Positions 45,113-54,354 of a stretch of 64,000 nt of DNA are shown in pieces (the first letter of the stretch is position 1; every line of letters begins with the position of its first letter). The notes under the pieces are model-generated. The model did not search any database. It had not been told where the DNA came from and saw nothing but the letters and a program-made list of their open reading frames with translations. The DNA is from CAWVSB01 sp046710535 (GTDB lineage: Bacteria; Pseudomonadota; Gammaproteobacteria; Pseudomonadales; CAWVSB01): NCBI GenBank assembly GCA_046710535.1, contig JBKEHH010000005.1, positions 199,151-263,150 on the forward strand, in the 5' to 3' direction. Made by a program: the position numbers and the translations under genes.

Positions 45113-46591
45113 ATGTTAAAAGGGGTAGGAGTGTTACCACAAGCAGCTTGGGCGAAATGTGTTGGTTATTTGCAAAGTGAATTACCACCGCAGCAATTCA
45201 ATACCTGGATAAGACCGTTACGAGCTGATTCGAACGAATCGCAGTTGCTGTTATTAGCACCGAACCGTTTTGTTAAAGACTGGGTGAGCGATAAGTTCTT
45301 GCGAAGAATCACTGAGCTAGTCATAGAGGTAAGCGAGCGACGGGTGCAAACTGTTGTTATCGATATTGGTGTCCAAAAAAATGCAGTGGCTGCCAGTTTC
45401 ATCGAGCAAGCCCCTCAACATATTTCACGCCAAGGAAATATCGTAAAAAGAGCATCAATTGATACCGGGTTTGCTAATAGGCCTGCGGTTGAATCGCCTC
45501 TGCTCAATATAGGTACCGGCGGTATTCAAACGTCAAATTCTGGTACTAATACAGTGGGTGGTTTTAGGCATCAAAGTTCGTTAATGCCAGGTTATACATT
45601 TAATAGTTTTGTAGAAGGTAAATCTAACCAGTTGGCACGGGCAGCCGCCACTCAGGTAGCGCAGAATCCAGTTGGCGCCTATAACCCTCTGTTTATTTAT
45701 GGTGGCGTCGGTTTGGGTAAAACTCATTTGATGCATGCGGTGGGTAATGCGTTATTAGAAAAAAAACCAGACGCTAAAATAGTTTACTTACACTCAGAGC
45801 GCTTTGTTGCTGACATGGTAAAAGCTTTACAGTTAAATGCCATTAATGAGTTTAAACGCTACTATCGTAGTGTAGATGCACTGTTGATCGATGATATTCA
45901 GTTTTTTGCCGGTAAAGAAAGATCGCAAGAAGAGTTTTTTCATACCTTTAATGCCTTGCTTGAAGGCGGTCAACAGATGATACTTACTTGTGATCGTTAT
46001 CCGAAAGAAATTAACGGTTTAGAAGAGCGTCTGAAGTCCCGTTTTGGCTGGGGTTTAACGGTTGCAGTGGAGCCACCTGAGTTAGAAACACGGGTAGCAA
46101 TATTAATGAAAAAAGCAGAGAAAGCGCGCATCGACTTGCCGCCGGAAGCCGCTTTTTTTATAGCCCAAAAAGTTCGATCGAATGTTCGTGAGCTAGAGGG
46201 CGCGCTTAAGAGAGTGATAGCGAGCGCTCACTTTACTGGGAAAGCAATAGACGTAGACTTAATAAAAGAATCGCTAAAAGATTTATTAGCGTTGCAAGAT
46301 AAGCAAGTTAGCATGGATAATATTAAGCGTATTGTTGCTGAATATTATAAAATTAAAGTGGCAGACTTGTTATCGAAAAGGCGCAATAGATCAGTAGCAC
46401 GACCGAGGCAAGTTGCAATGGCTTTGGCGAAAGAGTTAACCAACCATAGCTTGCCGGAAATTGGCGATGGTTTTGGTGGTAGGGATCATACGACGGTGTT
46501 ACATGCTTGTCGTAAAATTAAAGAGCTGCGTGATACTAGTGCAGACATTAGAGAAGATTATAAAAATTTAATTAGAACATTAACGACCTGA
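45113..46591 (+). CDS. dnaA: Chromosomal replication initiator DnaA
   Basis: 492 residues. Domain I (about 10-85), a long variable linker (about 95-160), AAA+ domain with Walker A GGVGLGKT at 197-204, LLIDDIQFFAGKE (Walker B) and sensor DRYPKEI, and domain IV with the DnaA signature GGRDHTTVLHACRKI. It binds DnaA boxes and opens oriC. GAGGAG lies about 12 nt before the ATG, a rather long spacing. It starts the dnaA-dnaN-recF-gyrB run. Confidence 0.98.
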   Translation: MLKGVGVLPQAAWAKCVGYLQSELPPQQFNTWIRPLRADSNESQLLLLAPNRFVKDWVSDKFLRRITELVIEVSERRVQTVVIDIGVQKNAVAASFIEQAPQHISRQGNIVKRASIDTGFANRPAVESPLLNIGTGGIQTSNSGTNTVGGFRHQSSLMPGYTFNSFVEGKSNQLARAAATQVAQNPVGAYNPLFIYGGVGLGKTHLMHAVGNALLEKKPDAKIVYLHSERFVADMVKALQLNAINEFKRYYRSVDALLIDDIQFFAGKERSQEEFFHTFNALLEGGQQMILTCDRYPKEINGLEERLKSRFGWGLTVAVEPPELETRVAILMKKAEKARIDLPPEAAFFIAQKVRSNVRELEGALKRVIASAHFTGKAIDVDLIKESLKDLLALQDKQVSMDNIKRIVAEYYKIKVADLLSKRRNRSVARPRQVAMALAKELTNHSLPEIGDGFGGRDHTTVLHACRKIKELRDTSADIREDYKNLIRTLTT

Positions 46592-46641
46592 TAGACCAGT
46601 TATAATCAAACATAACAACTGTTTTTAGGAATGATAGAAAT

Positions 46642-47742
46642 ATGAAATTCACTGTTACTAGGGATGCATTACTTAAGCCATTAAACCTTGTTGCCGGAGT
46701 AGTTGAGCGCAGACAAACCTTACCAATTTTAGCCAATGTGTTAATTGGTGTAGAAGGTAATCAGCTGACATTAACTGGCACTGACCTTGAAGTAGAATTG
46801 CTAGGTAAAGTGGGTTTAGACGGCGCTACGGTTGATGGTGATATTACCGTCCCAGCGCGTAAGTTGTTGGATATCGTTAAGTCATTACCTGATGACAGTG
46901 TAATTAGTGTTGAAGTAGAAGATCAGCGAGCCATTATTAAAAGTGGTCGTAGTCGGTTTACCCTTTCAACCCTGCCCGCTAGTGAATTTCCAAATGTAGA
47001 GCAAGGTTCAGCTACTCTAGAGTTCGATGTGTTGCAAGGGAACCTGAAAGGTCTGATCGACAAAACAGCTTTTGCCATGGCGCAGCAAGACGTACGTTAT
47101 TATTTAAATGGAATGCTGTGGGAAATTAAAGATGGCGTGTTCAGAGTGGTGGCAACCGATGGGCATCGTCTAGCGTTGTCGACGCTATCGGGGATTACTA
47201 CCAGTGAAGATAAGCAGGTTATTTTGCCACGTAAAGGTGTGTTGGAACTAAGCCGGCTATTAATTGAGGAGGCCGAGAGTATTCATTTGGCTTTTGGCGA
47301 CAAACATCTGCGGGCAACCACTCAAGCCTTTACCTTTACTTCAAAATTGGTAGATGGGAAGTTTCCTGACTATGACCGCGTGCTGCCCAAAGGCAGCGAT
47401 AAAGAAGTTGTAGCCGAGCGTGATGTATTGAAACAAGCATTGGCCAGGGCGGCAATCTTATCTAATGAAAAGTATCGTGGCATTCGTATGCAGTTTAATG
47501 CCGGTGACTTGCGCATTGTTGCGAACAATCCAGAGCAAGAAGAAGCCGAAGATGTAGTTGCTATCGACTATGATGGCGACACCTTAGAGATTGGTTTTAA
47601 CGTCAGCTACCTGCTAGATATCATGAATGTGGTGTCAGGGCCTAAAGTTAAGTTCTCGTTGCTTGACGCCAATAGTAGTGCGTTATTGGAAGACAATGAT
47701 GACGGCAACTCCTTGTATGTAGTAATGCCAATGAGGCTATAG
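46642..47742 (+). CDS. dnaN: DNA polymerase III beta sliding clamp
   Basis: 366 residues, the three-domain beta clamp. N-terminal MKFTVTRDALLKPLNLVAGVVERRQTLPIL pattern, VPARKLLDIVKSLP, VRYYLNGMLWE, ATDGHRLA, and C-terminal YVVMPMRL. It encircles DNA and tethers polymerases. It lies 50 nt after dnaA. Confidence 0.98.
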   Translation: MKFTVTRDALLKPLNLVAGVVERRQTLPILANVLIGVEGNQLTLTGTDLEVELLGKVGLDGATVDGDITVPARKLLDIVKSLPDDSVISVEVEDQRAIIKSGRSRFTLSTLPASEFPNVEQGSATLEFDVLQGNLKGLIDKTAFAMAQQDVRYYLNGMLWEIKDGVFRVVATDGHRLALSTLSGITTSEDKQVILPRKGVLELSRLLIEEAESIHLAFGDKHLRATTQAFTFTSKLVDGKFPDYDRVLPKGSDKEVVAERDVLKQALARAAILSNEKYRGIRMQFNAGDLRIVANNPEQEEAEDVVAIDYDGDTLEIGFNVSYLLDIMNVVSGPKVKFSLLDANSSALLEDNDDGNSLYVVMPMRL

Positions 47743-47761
47743 GGGCTGTCTGCAAGAGTAG

Positions 47762-48856
47762 ATGACTTATTTAAATCGCCTAAAAGTCACGGACGTTCGC
47801 AACATCCGTTCTGCAACTCTCCAGCAGTTTTCCCAAACCAACCTTATTTACGGGGCTAACGGTAGCGGTAAGACTTCGCTATTAGAGTGCATCAATATGC
47901 TGGGGTTGGGCCGATCGTTTCGCGGTTTGCAGATGAAACCAGTGATTAATACGGAGGCTGAACACTGTACTGTGTTTGGTGAGCTGTCTACAGCCAGCGG
48001 CGGTATCAGTCCGGTGGGCGTCGCTAAGTCTCGTAAAGGTGAAACTAAGCTTAAACTCGATGGCGAGCTCATAACATCGGTTGCACCGCTAGCTGAGCTA
48101 CTGCCATTACAGTTGATTAGTACCGATACTCATCTACTACTATCAGGTTCCCCTAAGATACGCAGGCAATATATCGACTGGGGGTTGTTCCACGTGGAAC
48201 ATGACTTTTTATTTCATTGGAGGCGGCTGCAGCAAGCATTAAAACAGCGAAATTCTTTGCTTCGTCGTGGTAGAATAAGTGGTGTTGATATGGGTCCGTG
48301 GGAGCAGCAGTTATCTGCCGCTAGTGACATTATTCATGGGTTTAGATCATCTTACATAGCGGCGCTTAATATTGTCTTTAAAGAGACGTTGGCGGCTTTG
48401 TATGATGAGCACGAAGAGATAGAACTACATTACAGTTGCGGTTGGGACACTGATAAACAGTACTCGCAGTATTTAATCGACAACCGTGAAAAAGATGCGC
48501 AGCGTGGGTTTACTCAGGCAGGAGCTCATCGAGCAGATTTAAAGGTAAAGGTGGGTAAGCTGGCTGCCGCAGACGTGTTGTCGCGAGGTCAGCAAAAATT
48601 ATTAGTTGCAGCTCTGCGCTTATCGCAAGGTAAGTTGCTGCAGCAACAGACTGGTAGAAAAGCCATTTATTTGGTTGATGACCTACCGGCAGAGCTTGAT
48701 AAAAGGCATCGGCAGCGTTTTGTTAGCGCTCTGTTTGAGACGGGTAGTCAGGTATTTATAACCTGCGTTGAGGCAGAAGACCTGGCAGAGGCTTATACTG
48801 ACAAAGAACAACCAGCTATGTTCCACGTGGAACATGGCAAGGTAGTACAGCAATAA
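47762..48856 (+). CDS. recF: DNA replication and repair protein RecF
   Basis: A 364-residue SMC-like ATPase that helps load RecA at gaps. Walker A GANGSGKT at 31-38, the ABC-type signature LSRGQQKLL near 277, and Walker B IYLVDDLPAELD near 302. Two 16-bp parS-type palindromes are embedded in the coding sequence; both encode FHVEH, once inside and once at the C-terminal end (MFHVEHGKVVQQ). gyrB follows after 48 nt. Confidence 0.96.
   Translation: MTYLNRLKVTDVRNIRSATLQQFSQTNLIYGANGSGKTSLLECINMLGLGRSFRGLQMKPVINTEAEHCTVFGELSTASGGISPVGVAKSRKGETKLKLDGELITSVAPLAELLPLQLISTDTHLLLSGSPKIRRQYIDWGLFHVEHDFLFHWRRLQQALKQRNSLLRRGRISGVDMGPWEQQLSAASDIIHGFRSSYIAALNIVFKETLAALYDEHEEIELHYSCGWDTDKQYSQYLIDNREKDAQRGFTQAGAHRADLKVKVGKLAAADVLSRGQQKLLVAALRLSQGKLLQQQTGRKAIYLVDDLPAELDKRHRQRFVSALFETGSQVFITCVEAEDLAEAYTDKEQPAMFHVEHGKVVQQ
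48186..48201. promoter_or_regulatory. parS centromere site 1
   Basis: TGTTCCACGTGGAACA, a perfect 16-bp palindrome that matches the chromosomal ParB-binding parS consensus as known from Pseudomonas. It lies inside recF and encodes FHVEH. parA and parB are in this window. Confidence 0.9.
48819..48834. promoter_or_regulatory. parS centromere site 2
   Basis: The same perfect 16-bp palindrome TGTTCCACGTGGAACA, extended by one more pair (A/T), 633 bp from site 1 and covering the last codons of recF in the same reading phase. Confidence 0.9.
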
Positions 48857-48904
48857 CACATAAAAATGAGACCTAACGGGCAGTAGCAACTGAACGGAGA
48901 TAAT

Positions 48905-51340
48905 ATGACTGACGAAACCAGCAACGAAGAACAACAAGAATACGGCTCGGATAGCATCAAGGTATTAAAAGGCCTAGATGCGGTGCGAAAACGACCGGGT
49001 ATGTATATTGGTGACACCGACGATGGTACCGGTTTACATCATATGGTTTTTGAAATCGTAGATAACTCTATTGATGAAGCCTTAGCTGGGCACTGTACAA
49101 CGGTTAAAATTGTGATTCATCCCGATGAGTCTATTACCGTTTCAGATGATGGGCGTGGCGTTCCAGTGGGTATGCATGAAGAAGGCGTGTCTGCTGCCGA
49201 AGTTATTATGACGGTATTGCACGCTGGCGGTAAGTTCGATGACAATAGTTATAAGGTTTCTGGTGGTTTACACGGTGTCGGTGTATCCGTTGTAAATGCG
49301 TTGTCGGAAGAGTTAAAGCTGGTTATTCGCCGCGACGGTAAAGTGCATGAACAAATTTATGTTCATGGTGTGCCACAAGCGCCGCTAGCAGTTATCGGTG
49401 AAACTGACACTAATGGTACCGAGGTTACTTTTAAAGCATCTCCCGCTACTTTCACTAATATTCAGTATCACTTTGATATCTTAGCTAAACGCCTTAGAGA
49501 GTTGTCGTTTCTTAACTCTGGCGTTGGTATCCTATTAAAAGACGAGCGTAGCGGCCGCGAAGAAGAATATCGCTATACAGGTGGTTTAGGGGCTTTTGTT
49601 GAATATTTAAATCAAAACAAAACCCCCATTAATAACATCTTCCATTTAAAAACGATGCAAGATGATATTGAGGTTGAAGTCGCCCTGCAGTGGAATGACG
49701 GATACCAGGAAAATTTATACTGTTATACAAATAACATTCCTCAGCGCGATGGTGGTACTCACCTAGCAGGTTTTAGAGCAGCTCTTACTCGTTCATTAAA
49801 TAGCTATATTGAAAAAGAAGGCTTGGGAAAAACCAGTAAAGTCAGTACCTCCGGTGACGATGCTAGAGAAGGCTTAACCGCTATAGTGTCAGTAAAGGTT
49901 CCAGATCCTAAGTTTTCATCACAGACTAAAGATAAGCTAGTGTCATCGGAAGTTAAGACCGCTGTAGAACAAGCTATGGGTAAACTATTTGGTGATCACC
50001 TTATTGAAAACCCAGGTGAAGCAAAAATTGTTGTGCAAAAAATGCTAGATGCAGCGCGAGCCCGTGATGCAGCGCGCAAAGCCCGTGATATGACTCGCCG
50101 CAAAGGCGCACTGGACATCGCTGGTCTACCCGGTAAATTGGCTGACTGCCAAGAGAAAGATCCCGCCTTGTCTGAGCTGTATCTGGTGGAGGGTGATTCT
50201 GCTGGTGGTAGTGCTAAGCAAGGCCGTAACCGTAAGCAGCAAGCAATCTTGCCACTAAAAGGTAAAATTCTTAACGTTGAAAAAGCGCGTTTTGACAAAA
50301 TGTTGTCTTCCGTAGAAGTCGGCACTATCGTTATCGCACTTGGCTGTGGTATTGGTAAAGATGAATTTAATATCGATAAATTGCGTTATCACAATATTAT
50401 AATCATGACTGATGCGGACGTTGATGGTTCGCACATCAGAACCTTGCTACTGACTTTCTTCTTCCGTCAAATGCCAGAATTAATAGCCCGGGGCCATATT
50501 TATATAGCTCAACCGCCGCTATATAAACTAGGTAAAGGCAAGCAAGAGCAGTATGTTAAAGACGAAGAATCATTGAGTACTTATTTAACTCAATCCGCTT
50601 TAGAGGGCGGCTCACTGCATGTTAACCAAGATGCGCCAGGAATTAGTGGTGAAGCATTAGAGGGGCTAATTACCCAATATCGCAAAGGAATGGCCACAAT
50701 TGACCGGTTGTCGCAACTATATCCGCCTGCATTGTTGCACTCGGTTATTCATATGGACGAATTAGCGACAGACTCACTGATTGATGAAGACGCTGTTGGC
50801 AAATGGTGTTCGGCTTTAGATACACGTTTAAATGAAGCGAGTACGGGTTCTGGTAGTCATCGTTATAAAGTGACTAGCGAAAAATCGACTGAACGTGGTA
50901 TTTGGTTACCAAAAGTTGAGGCCATCGCCCATGGCGTACCAACAGATTACCCTATCAGTCACGACTTTTTCTCTTCCAGTGAATACCGCTCTTTAGTGGC
51001 TTTAGGTAAATCGCTAGATGGACTAATCGAAGACGGTGCCTACATTAAGCGAGGTGAGCGTTCACAAACTGTAGACGCTTTTGAACAGGCTATTGACTGG
51101 TTGATGAAGGAAGCGAGAAAAGGCTATTATATTCAGCGTTATAAAGGTTTGGGGGAGATGAATCCCGAACAATTATGGAACACCACTATGGATCCAACGC
51201 AACGCCGAATGCTGCAGGTTACGGTAGATGATGCCATTGCCGCAGATCAAATATTTACTACTTTAATGGGCGATCAAGTAGAACCTCGTCGTGCCTTTAT
51301 TGAAGCGAACGCATTAACCGTCGCCAACTTAGATGTTTAA
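48905..51340 (+). CDS. gyrB: DNA gyrase subunit B
   Basis: 811 residues, gammaproteobacterial length (includes the C-terminal insert). GHKL ATPase domain with DNSIDEALAG, DDGRGVPVGMH and GGLHGVGVSVVNALS; TOPRIM domain with YLVEGDSAGGSAKQGR and DADVDGSHIRTLLL; C-terminal QRYKGLGEMNPEQLW. With GyrA it introduces negative supercoils. The start has GGAGAT 7 nt upstream. A hairpin terminator follows. Confidence 0.98.
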   Translation: MTDETSNEEQQEYGSDSIKVLKGLDAVRKRPGMYIGDTDDGTGLHHMVFEIVDNSIDEALAGHCTTVKIVIHPDESITVSDDGRGVPVGMHEEGVSAAEVIMTVLHAGGKFDDNSYKVSGGLHGVGVSVVNALSEELKLVIRRDGKVHEQIYVHGVPQAPLAVIGETDTNGTEVTFKASPATFTNIQYHFDILAKRLRELSFLNSGVGILLKDERSGREEEYRYTGGLGAFVEYLNQNKTPINNIFHLKTMQDDIEVEVALQWNDGYQENLYCYTNNIPQRDGGTHLAGFRAALTRSLNSYIEKEGLGKTSKVSTSGDDAREGLTAIVSVKVPDPKFSSQTKDKLVSSEVKTAVEQAMGKLFGDHLIENPGEAKIVVQKMLDAARARDAARKARDMTRRKGALDIAGLPGKLADCQEKDPALSELYLVEGDSAGGSAKQGRNRKQQAILPLKGKILNVEKARFDKMLSSVEVGTIVIALGCGIGKDEFNIDKLRYHNIIIMTDADVDGSHIRTLLLTFFFRQMPELIARGHIYIAQPPLYKLGKGKQEQYVKDEESLSTYLTQSALEGGSLHVNQDAPGISGEALEGLITQYRKGMATIDRLSQLYPPALLHSVIHMDELATDSLIDEDAVGKWCSALDTRLNEASTGSGSHRYKVTSEKSTERGIWLPKVEAIAHGVPTDYPISHDFFSSSEYRSLVALGKSLDGLIEDGAYIKRGERSQTVDAFEQAIDWLMKEARKGYYIQRYKGLGEMNPEQLWNTTMDPTQRRMLQVTVDDAIAADQIFTTLMGDQVEPRRAFIEANALTVANLDV

Positions 51341-51359
51341 GCTTTAGTGGCATAGTCAG

Positions 51360-51389
51360 AGGCGCCCTATCACTAGCGGCGCCTTTTTT
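51360..51389 (+). terminator. Rho-independent terminator after gyrB
   Basis: Stem AGGCGCC (51360-51366) with GGCGCCT (51378-51384), 11-nt loop, followed by a run of six T. It ends the dnaA-gyrB cluster 19 nt after the gyrB stop. Confidence 0.88.
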
Positions 51390-51419
51390 GTATCTAGCGA
51401 TTAGCAAGAAGGAAAAACA

Positions 51420-52010
51420 ATGGCGGTTTTCATTGCAATGTGTGCTTACTCGCTCAGTATGTCGATTTCCCCTGGCCCAGTTAACTTAGTTGCGTTAACT
51501 TCTGGCTTAAACAACGGTTTTCGCAGCGCCATGCCTTTTGTGTCTGGCGGGGCTATAGGTTTTGCACTACTGCTGCTGACAATAGGTTTAGGTGTCGGAA
51601 CCGTTGCCACAACTTTCCCCCTGTTTCTATCAGTATTAGGTTATGGCGGCTCGGCATTTATATTCTATGTGGGCCTTAAAATTGCGACTTCAGCTGCGCT
51701 AATTAAACAAACGAGCGAAACCTCTTCGTCATTTATCCATGGTTTTGTACTGCAATGGCTAAACCCTAAAGCTTGGATAGCGAGCATTTCAGGTATAGGC
51801 GCTTTTGAACTTGAAGCGATATATCCTCTGTTACAGTTTGTGACTATCTACTTTCTAATCTGCTATGCCAGCATAGCTTGCTGGGCGCTCGCCGGTGATA
51901 AAATGAATTTACTATTAAACGAGCCAAAAACACTAAAACTATTAAATGCTGTTATGGGAAGCCTATTAATGTTGGTAGCAATTTATTTATTAATCATACA
52001 GCTTATATAA
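51420..52010 (+). CDS. LysE/RhtB-family exporter
   Basis: A 196-residue membrane protein with about six helices. Family motifs: SMSISPGPVNLVALTSGLNNGFRSA near 13-37 and FVLQWLNPKAWIASISGIGAF near 108-128. LysE/RhtB proteins export amino acids or related compounds. The exact substrate is not readable. Single gene after the gyrB terminator. Confidence 0.85.
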   Translation: MAVFIAMCAYSLSMSISPGPVNLVALTSGLNNGFRSAMPFVSGGAIGFALLLLTIGLGVGTVATTFPLFLSVLGYGGSAFIFYVGLKIATSAALIKQTSETSSSFIHGFVLQWLNPKAWIASISGIGAFELEAIYPLLQFVTIYFLICYASIACWALAGDKMNLLLNEPKTLKLLNAVMGSLLMLVAIYLLIIQLI

Positions 52011-52212
52011 AAAAGTCATCAACACTATTTGCCAAAAAATTACTCAACAATATTGACCGCCTAACGATAGCGCATGAAGCCAGCACTACTACCATGAATA
52101 TAGCTGCGCTAACCGCATGGAACACTGATGAACCGGGTTAACAATACAAATAGAAACTTATAGCAGGCAAAGGCTGAGATAAAAATTAACTAGAATTCGT
52201 TACTGTCCAAGA

Positions 52213-52857
52213 CTACGTTTTATCCAGTCCCACTAATAATGTTGGAATACCCAAATTGTGGCTTTTAATGGTCGCGACTAAAGTATTGGGCTTCATGCCT
52301 GTCTTTATGTCACTGATATCAACTTGACTGGCGCGTAAATATCGATGGTATTCATTGATGTCGTCGACCCGCAGCCCTAAGCCCCAAAAGCCATCTTCCT
52401 GCCCGTCTTTGTTCTTATACTCGCCCACTTCCAATAGCAAACTCTCCAGTGGATAAAAAGAAAGCGCTGAGCCGCTGTCACCTAAACTAATGGTATTTTT
52501 GGGAGTTAAACTCAACGGCGGCTTAGCCAAAGTTTCACGCATATTCAGCGGGGAGTTAGTCATATACACCACCATATCAATACCTACATCGGTGCTACCA
52601 CTCTGCTCTGATGGCGTGCAAATTTGAAAATCAGCAATAGATGATTTCTCGCCTTCATCCCCCGCCAAATTAATTTTTGCAATGCGGGCCGTTTCAGTGT
52701 CGGTTTGCTTTAACCACAGGTCAACGTTTTTAAGTGCCAACAAGTAAACCGCGTCGCTAAACTTGGCAGTGCCACAATTAAATAAATACTGATATTCCTC
52801 TGCCGCGGCTAAGGCATTTGGTACTTCAACAACAATACTAATACAACGACGATTCAT
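52213..52857 (-). CDS. VOC (glyoxalase-fold) family protein
   Basis: A 214-residue protein resembling glyoxalase-like two-module VOC proteins: N-terminal RRCISIVVEVPNALAAAEEYQYLFNCG, ISLGDSGSALSFYPLE, WGLGLRVDDINEYHRYLRA, and C-terminal KPNTLVATIKSHNLGIPTLLV. No metal-ligand set can be assigned with confidence and no substrate is evident. It lies 8 nt after the BASS transporter gene, so the pair is co-transcribed. Confidence 0.62.
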   Translation of the reverse strand: MNRRCISIVVEVPNALAAAEEYQYLFNCGTAKFSDAVYLLALKNVDLWLKQTDTETARIAKINLAGDEGEKSSIADFQICTPSEQSGSTDVGIDMVVYMTNSPLNMRETLAKPPLSLTPKNTISLGDSGSALSFYPLESLLLEVGEYKNKDGQEDGFWGLGLRVDDINEYHRYLRASQVDISDIKTGMKPNTLVATIKSHNLGIPTLLVGLDKT

Positions 52858-52865
52858 AATATTCT

Positions 52866-53771
52866 CTAATTAACGATGCTTTGTTTGGCGGCCCGCTGGC
52901 GACGAACGAAGATAATTCCACCACCAATAATCAACTGAACACCGCCGTAAAGTAGTAAAGTGAATAGAACCATATTACCAATAGGGTCTACCTGGCCAAT
53001 AACTGCCGGGAAAATAGAGGCTTTAATAAGAAACCCTAAGTTAACATTGCGCACCACAACCTCCATCTCGATAGCGGTGCTGTCAGCTGACGATAAGTTT
53101 GCTAGCTTGCTGACTAACCAAGCTGAAAAATGCAATGCAATAATAAAAAAGCACACAATCAACACATTATTAAATCCAAAGGCGGCTGCATCTAAACGGC
53201 CGGCGATGGTAGACCCAATAACAATCATCAAAATACCGAGCATAGATGCTCTGATACACCAAGCAGAAACAACTGGCGCCGGTTTAGGGAAATATTTTAA
53301 CAACAGCATTCCTAATCCTAACGGAGCTAATAAGGTAAACATTATCTCTCTAGCGATTTGACCTGTTGGCATCACGAATGACGCCGGCATATATTCTGAG
53401 ATCAGTAAATCCATAATAAACGGTGTGCTGGCAAGGCAGGCGATTGTAGTAATTGCCGTTATGGCGATAGACAAGGCAATATTGCCATGGGCAAAGAAAG
53501 TAAACATATTGGACGAAGTGCCGCCAGGTATAGCAGCAATAATGACTAAGCCAACGGCTACGCCGCCAGCAATGCCAAAGGCATAAATAAATAGGTAAGC
53601 GGTAATAGGCACTAAAACCAACTGAATGAGAAAGCATATGCTAACTGGTTTAGGCTCGGTTACCACCTCGCCAAAATCCTTAATTGTTAAGGTAGCGCCC
53701 ATACCAAACATGGCAGTGACTAACTGAAATACTGCAAACCAGTATTCATTTTGGACATAAAAATCTGCCAT
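52866..53771 (-). CDS. Bile acid:sodium symporter (BASS) family protein
   Basis: A 301-residue carrier with about nine to ten helices. Family features: FGMGATLTIKDFGEV near 22-36, GTSSNMFTFFAHGNIALSIAITAITT near 85-110 and AIEMEVVVRNVNLGFLIKASIFP (helix with the N-x-x-L pattern) near 231-253. Members move organic anions with sodium. The co-transcribed VOC gene may act on the imported compound, but this is inference. Confidence 0.85.
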   Translation of the reverse strand: MADFYVQNEYWFAVFQLVTAMFGMGATLTIKDFGEVVTEPKPVSICFLIQLVLVPITAYLFIYAFGIAGGVAVGLVIIAAIPGGTSSNMFTFFAHGNIALSIAITAITTIACLASTPFIMDLLISEYMPASFVMPTGQIAREIMFTLLAPLGLGMLLLKYFPKPAPVVSAWCIRASMLGILMIVIGSTIAGRLDAAAFGFNNVLIVCFFIIALHFSAWLVSKLANLSSADSTAIEMEVVVRNVNLGFLIKASIFPAVIGQVDPIGNMVLFTLLLYGGVQLIIGGGIIFVRRQRAAKQSIVN

Positions 53772-53943
53772 TACTTACTACCTGTTTATACTGACATTAA
53801 AAGCGTGCTGCCAATTCTGCTGCATAGAGATATGAATTGATACGCATTAAGCGCTAATTTTCTCGCTAGCTGATGATTAACAGCCAGCGGCTAAACCGTT
53901 ATGATTTTATTAACGACAAATACAGGTGGCCTATTATGTTCAG

Positions 53944-54153
53944 CTACTGCAGTTGAGTTTTCACACATAGTCTTTGTGGGCGAGATTTAACCGCTACTGG
54001 CTGTGTGCCCACGTCTCCTTTAGCATAATGAAAACTATAATCATTGGGAAAGGTCGCGCCTATCAAAGCTGCTTTAGCTGAAAAATAGTCTAAATATGTA
54101 TCGCTAAATAATGCTTGGTCGGTGACGTTTCGGTTAATGTAAGTTGAGTAAAC
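53944..54153 (-). pseudogene. Probable gene remnant without start codon
   Basis: A 69-codon open minus-strand frame bounded by TGA (54154-54156) and TAG (53944-53946) with no ATG. Its translation looks like a real protein (INRNVTDQALFSDTYLDYFS, then AKAALIGATFPNDYSFHYAK and GDVGTQPVAVKSR), with aromatic and acidic residues in natural proportion. I do not recognise it. It may be the tail of a lost gene. The rest of the 53772-54354 gap shows no gene. Confidence 0.45.
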
Positions 54154-54160
54154 TCAACTT
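54141..54160. repeat. 20-bp near-perfect palindrome
   Basis: AAGTTGAGT (54141-54149) and ACTCAACTT (54152-54160) separated by AA. It could be an operator or a short cruciform. No gene starts close by, and no known factor can be assigned. Confidence 0.5.
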
Positions 54161-54312
54161 GTCAGCGCCAGCAGATGCCTTTTTTCGCGGGTAACAGTGG
54201 CGCATAAATTAACTAAATGAGTGTTAGTAGATGTGGTTTGTTAGGTATGGCTACTGTTCTGTTGTATGGCGTCGCCACAGCAGGCTACGGTCGAGTATCA
54301 CCAACAGGGCCT

Positions 54313-54345
54313 AAAAACAGCGGCAGTTTAACAACCCTGCCGCTG
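54313..54345 (-). terminator. Terminator of the TonB-receptor operon
   Basis: Perfect 9-bp stem CAGCGGCAG/CTGCCGCTG (54318-54326, 54337-54345), 10-nt loop, followed on the minus strand by TTTTT. It starts 10 nt after the receptor stop. Confidence 0.85.
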
Positions 54346-54354
54346 ATAGTTTAC

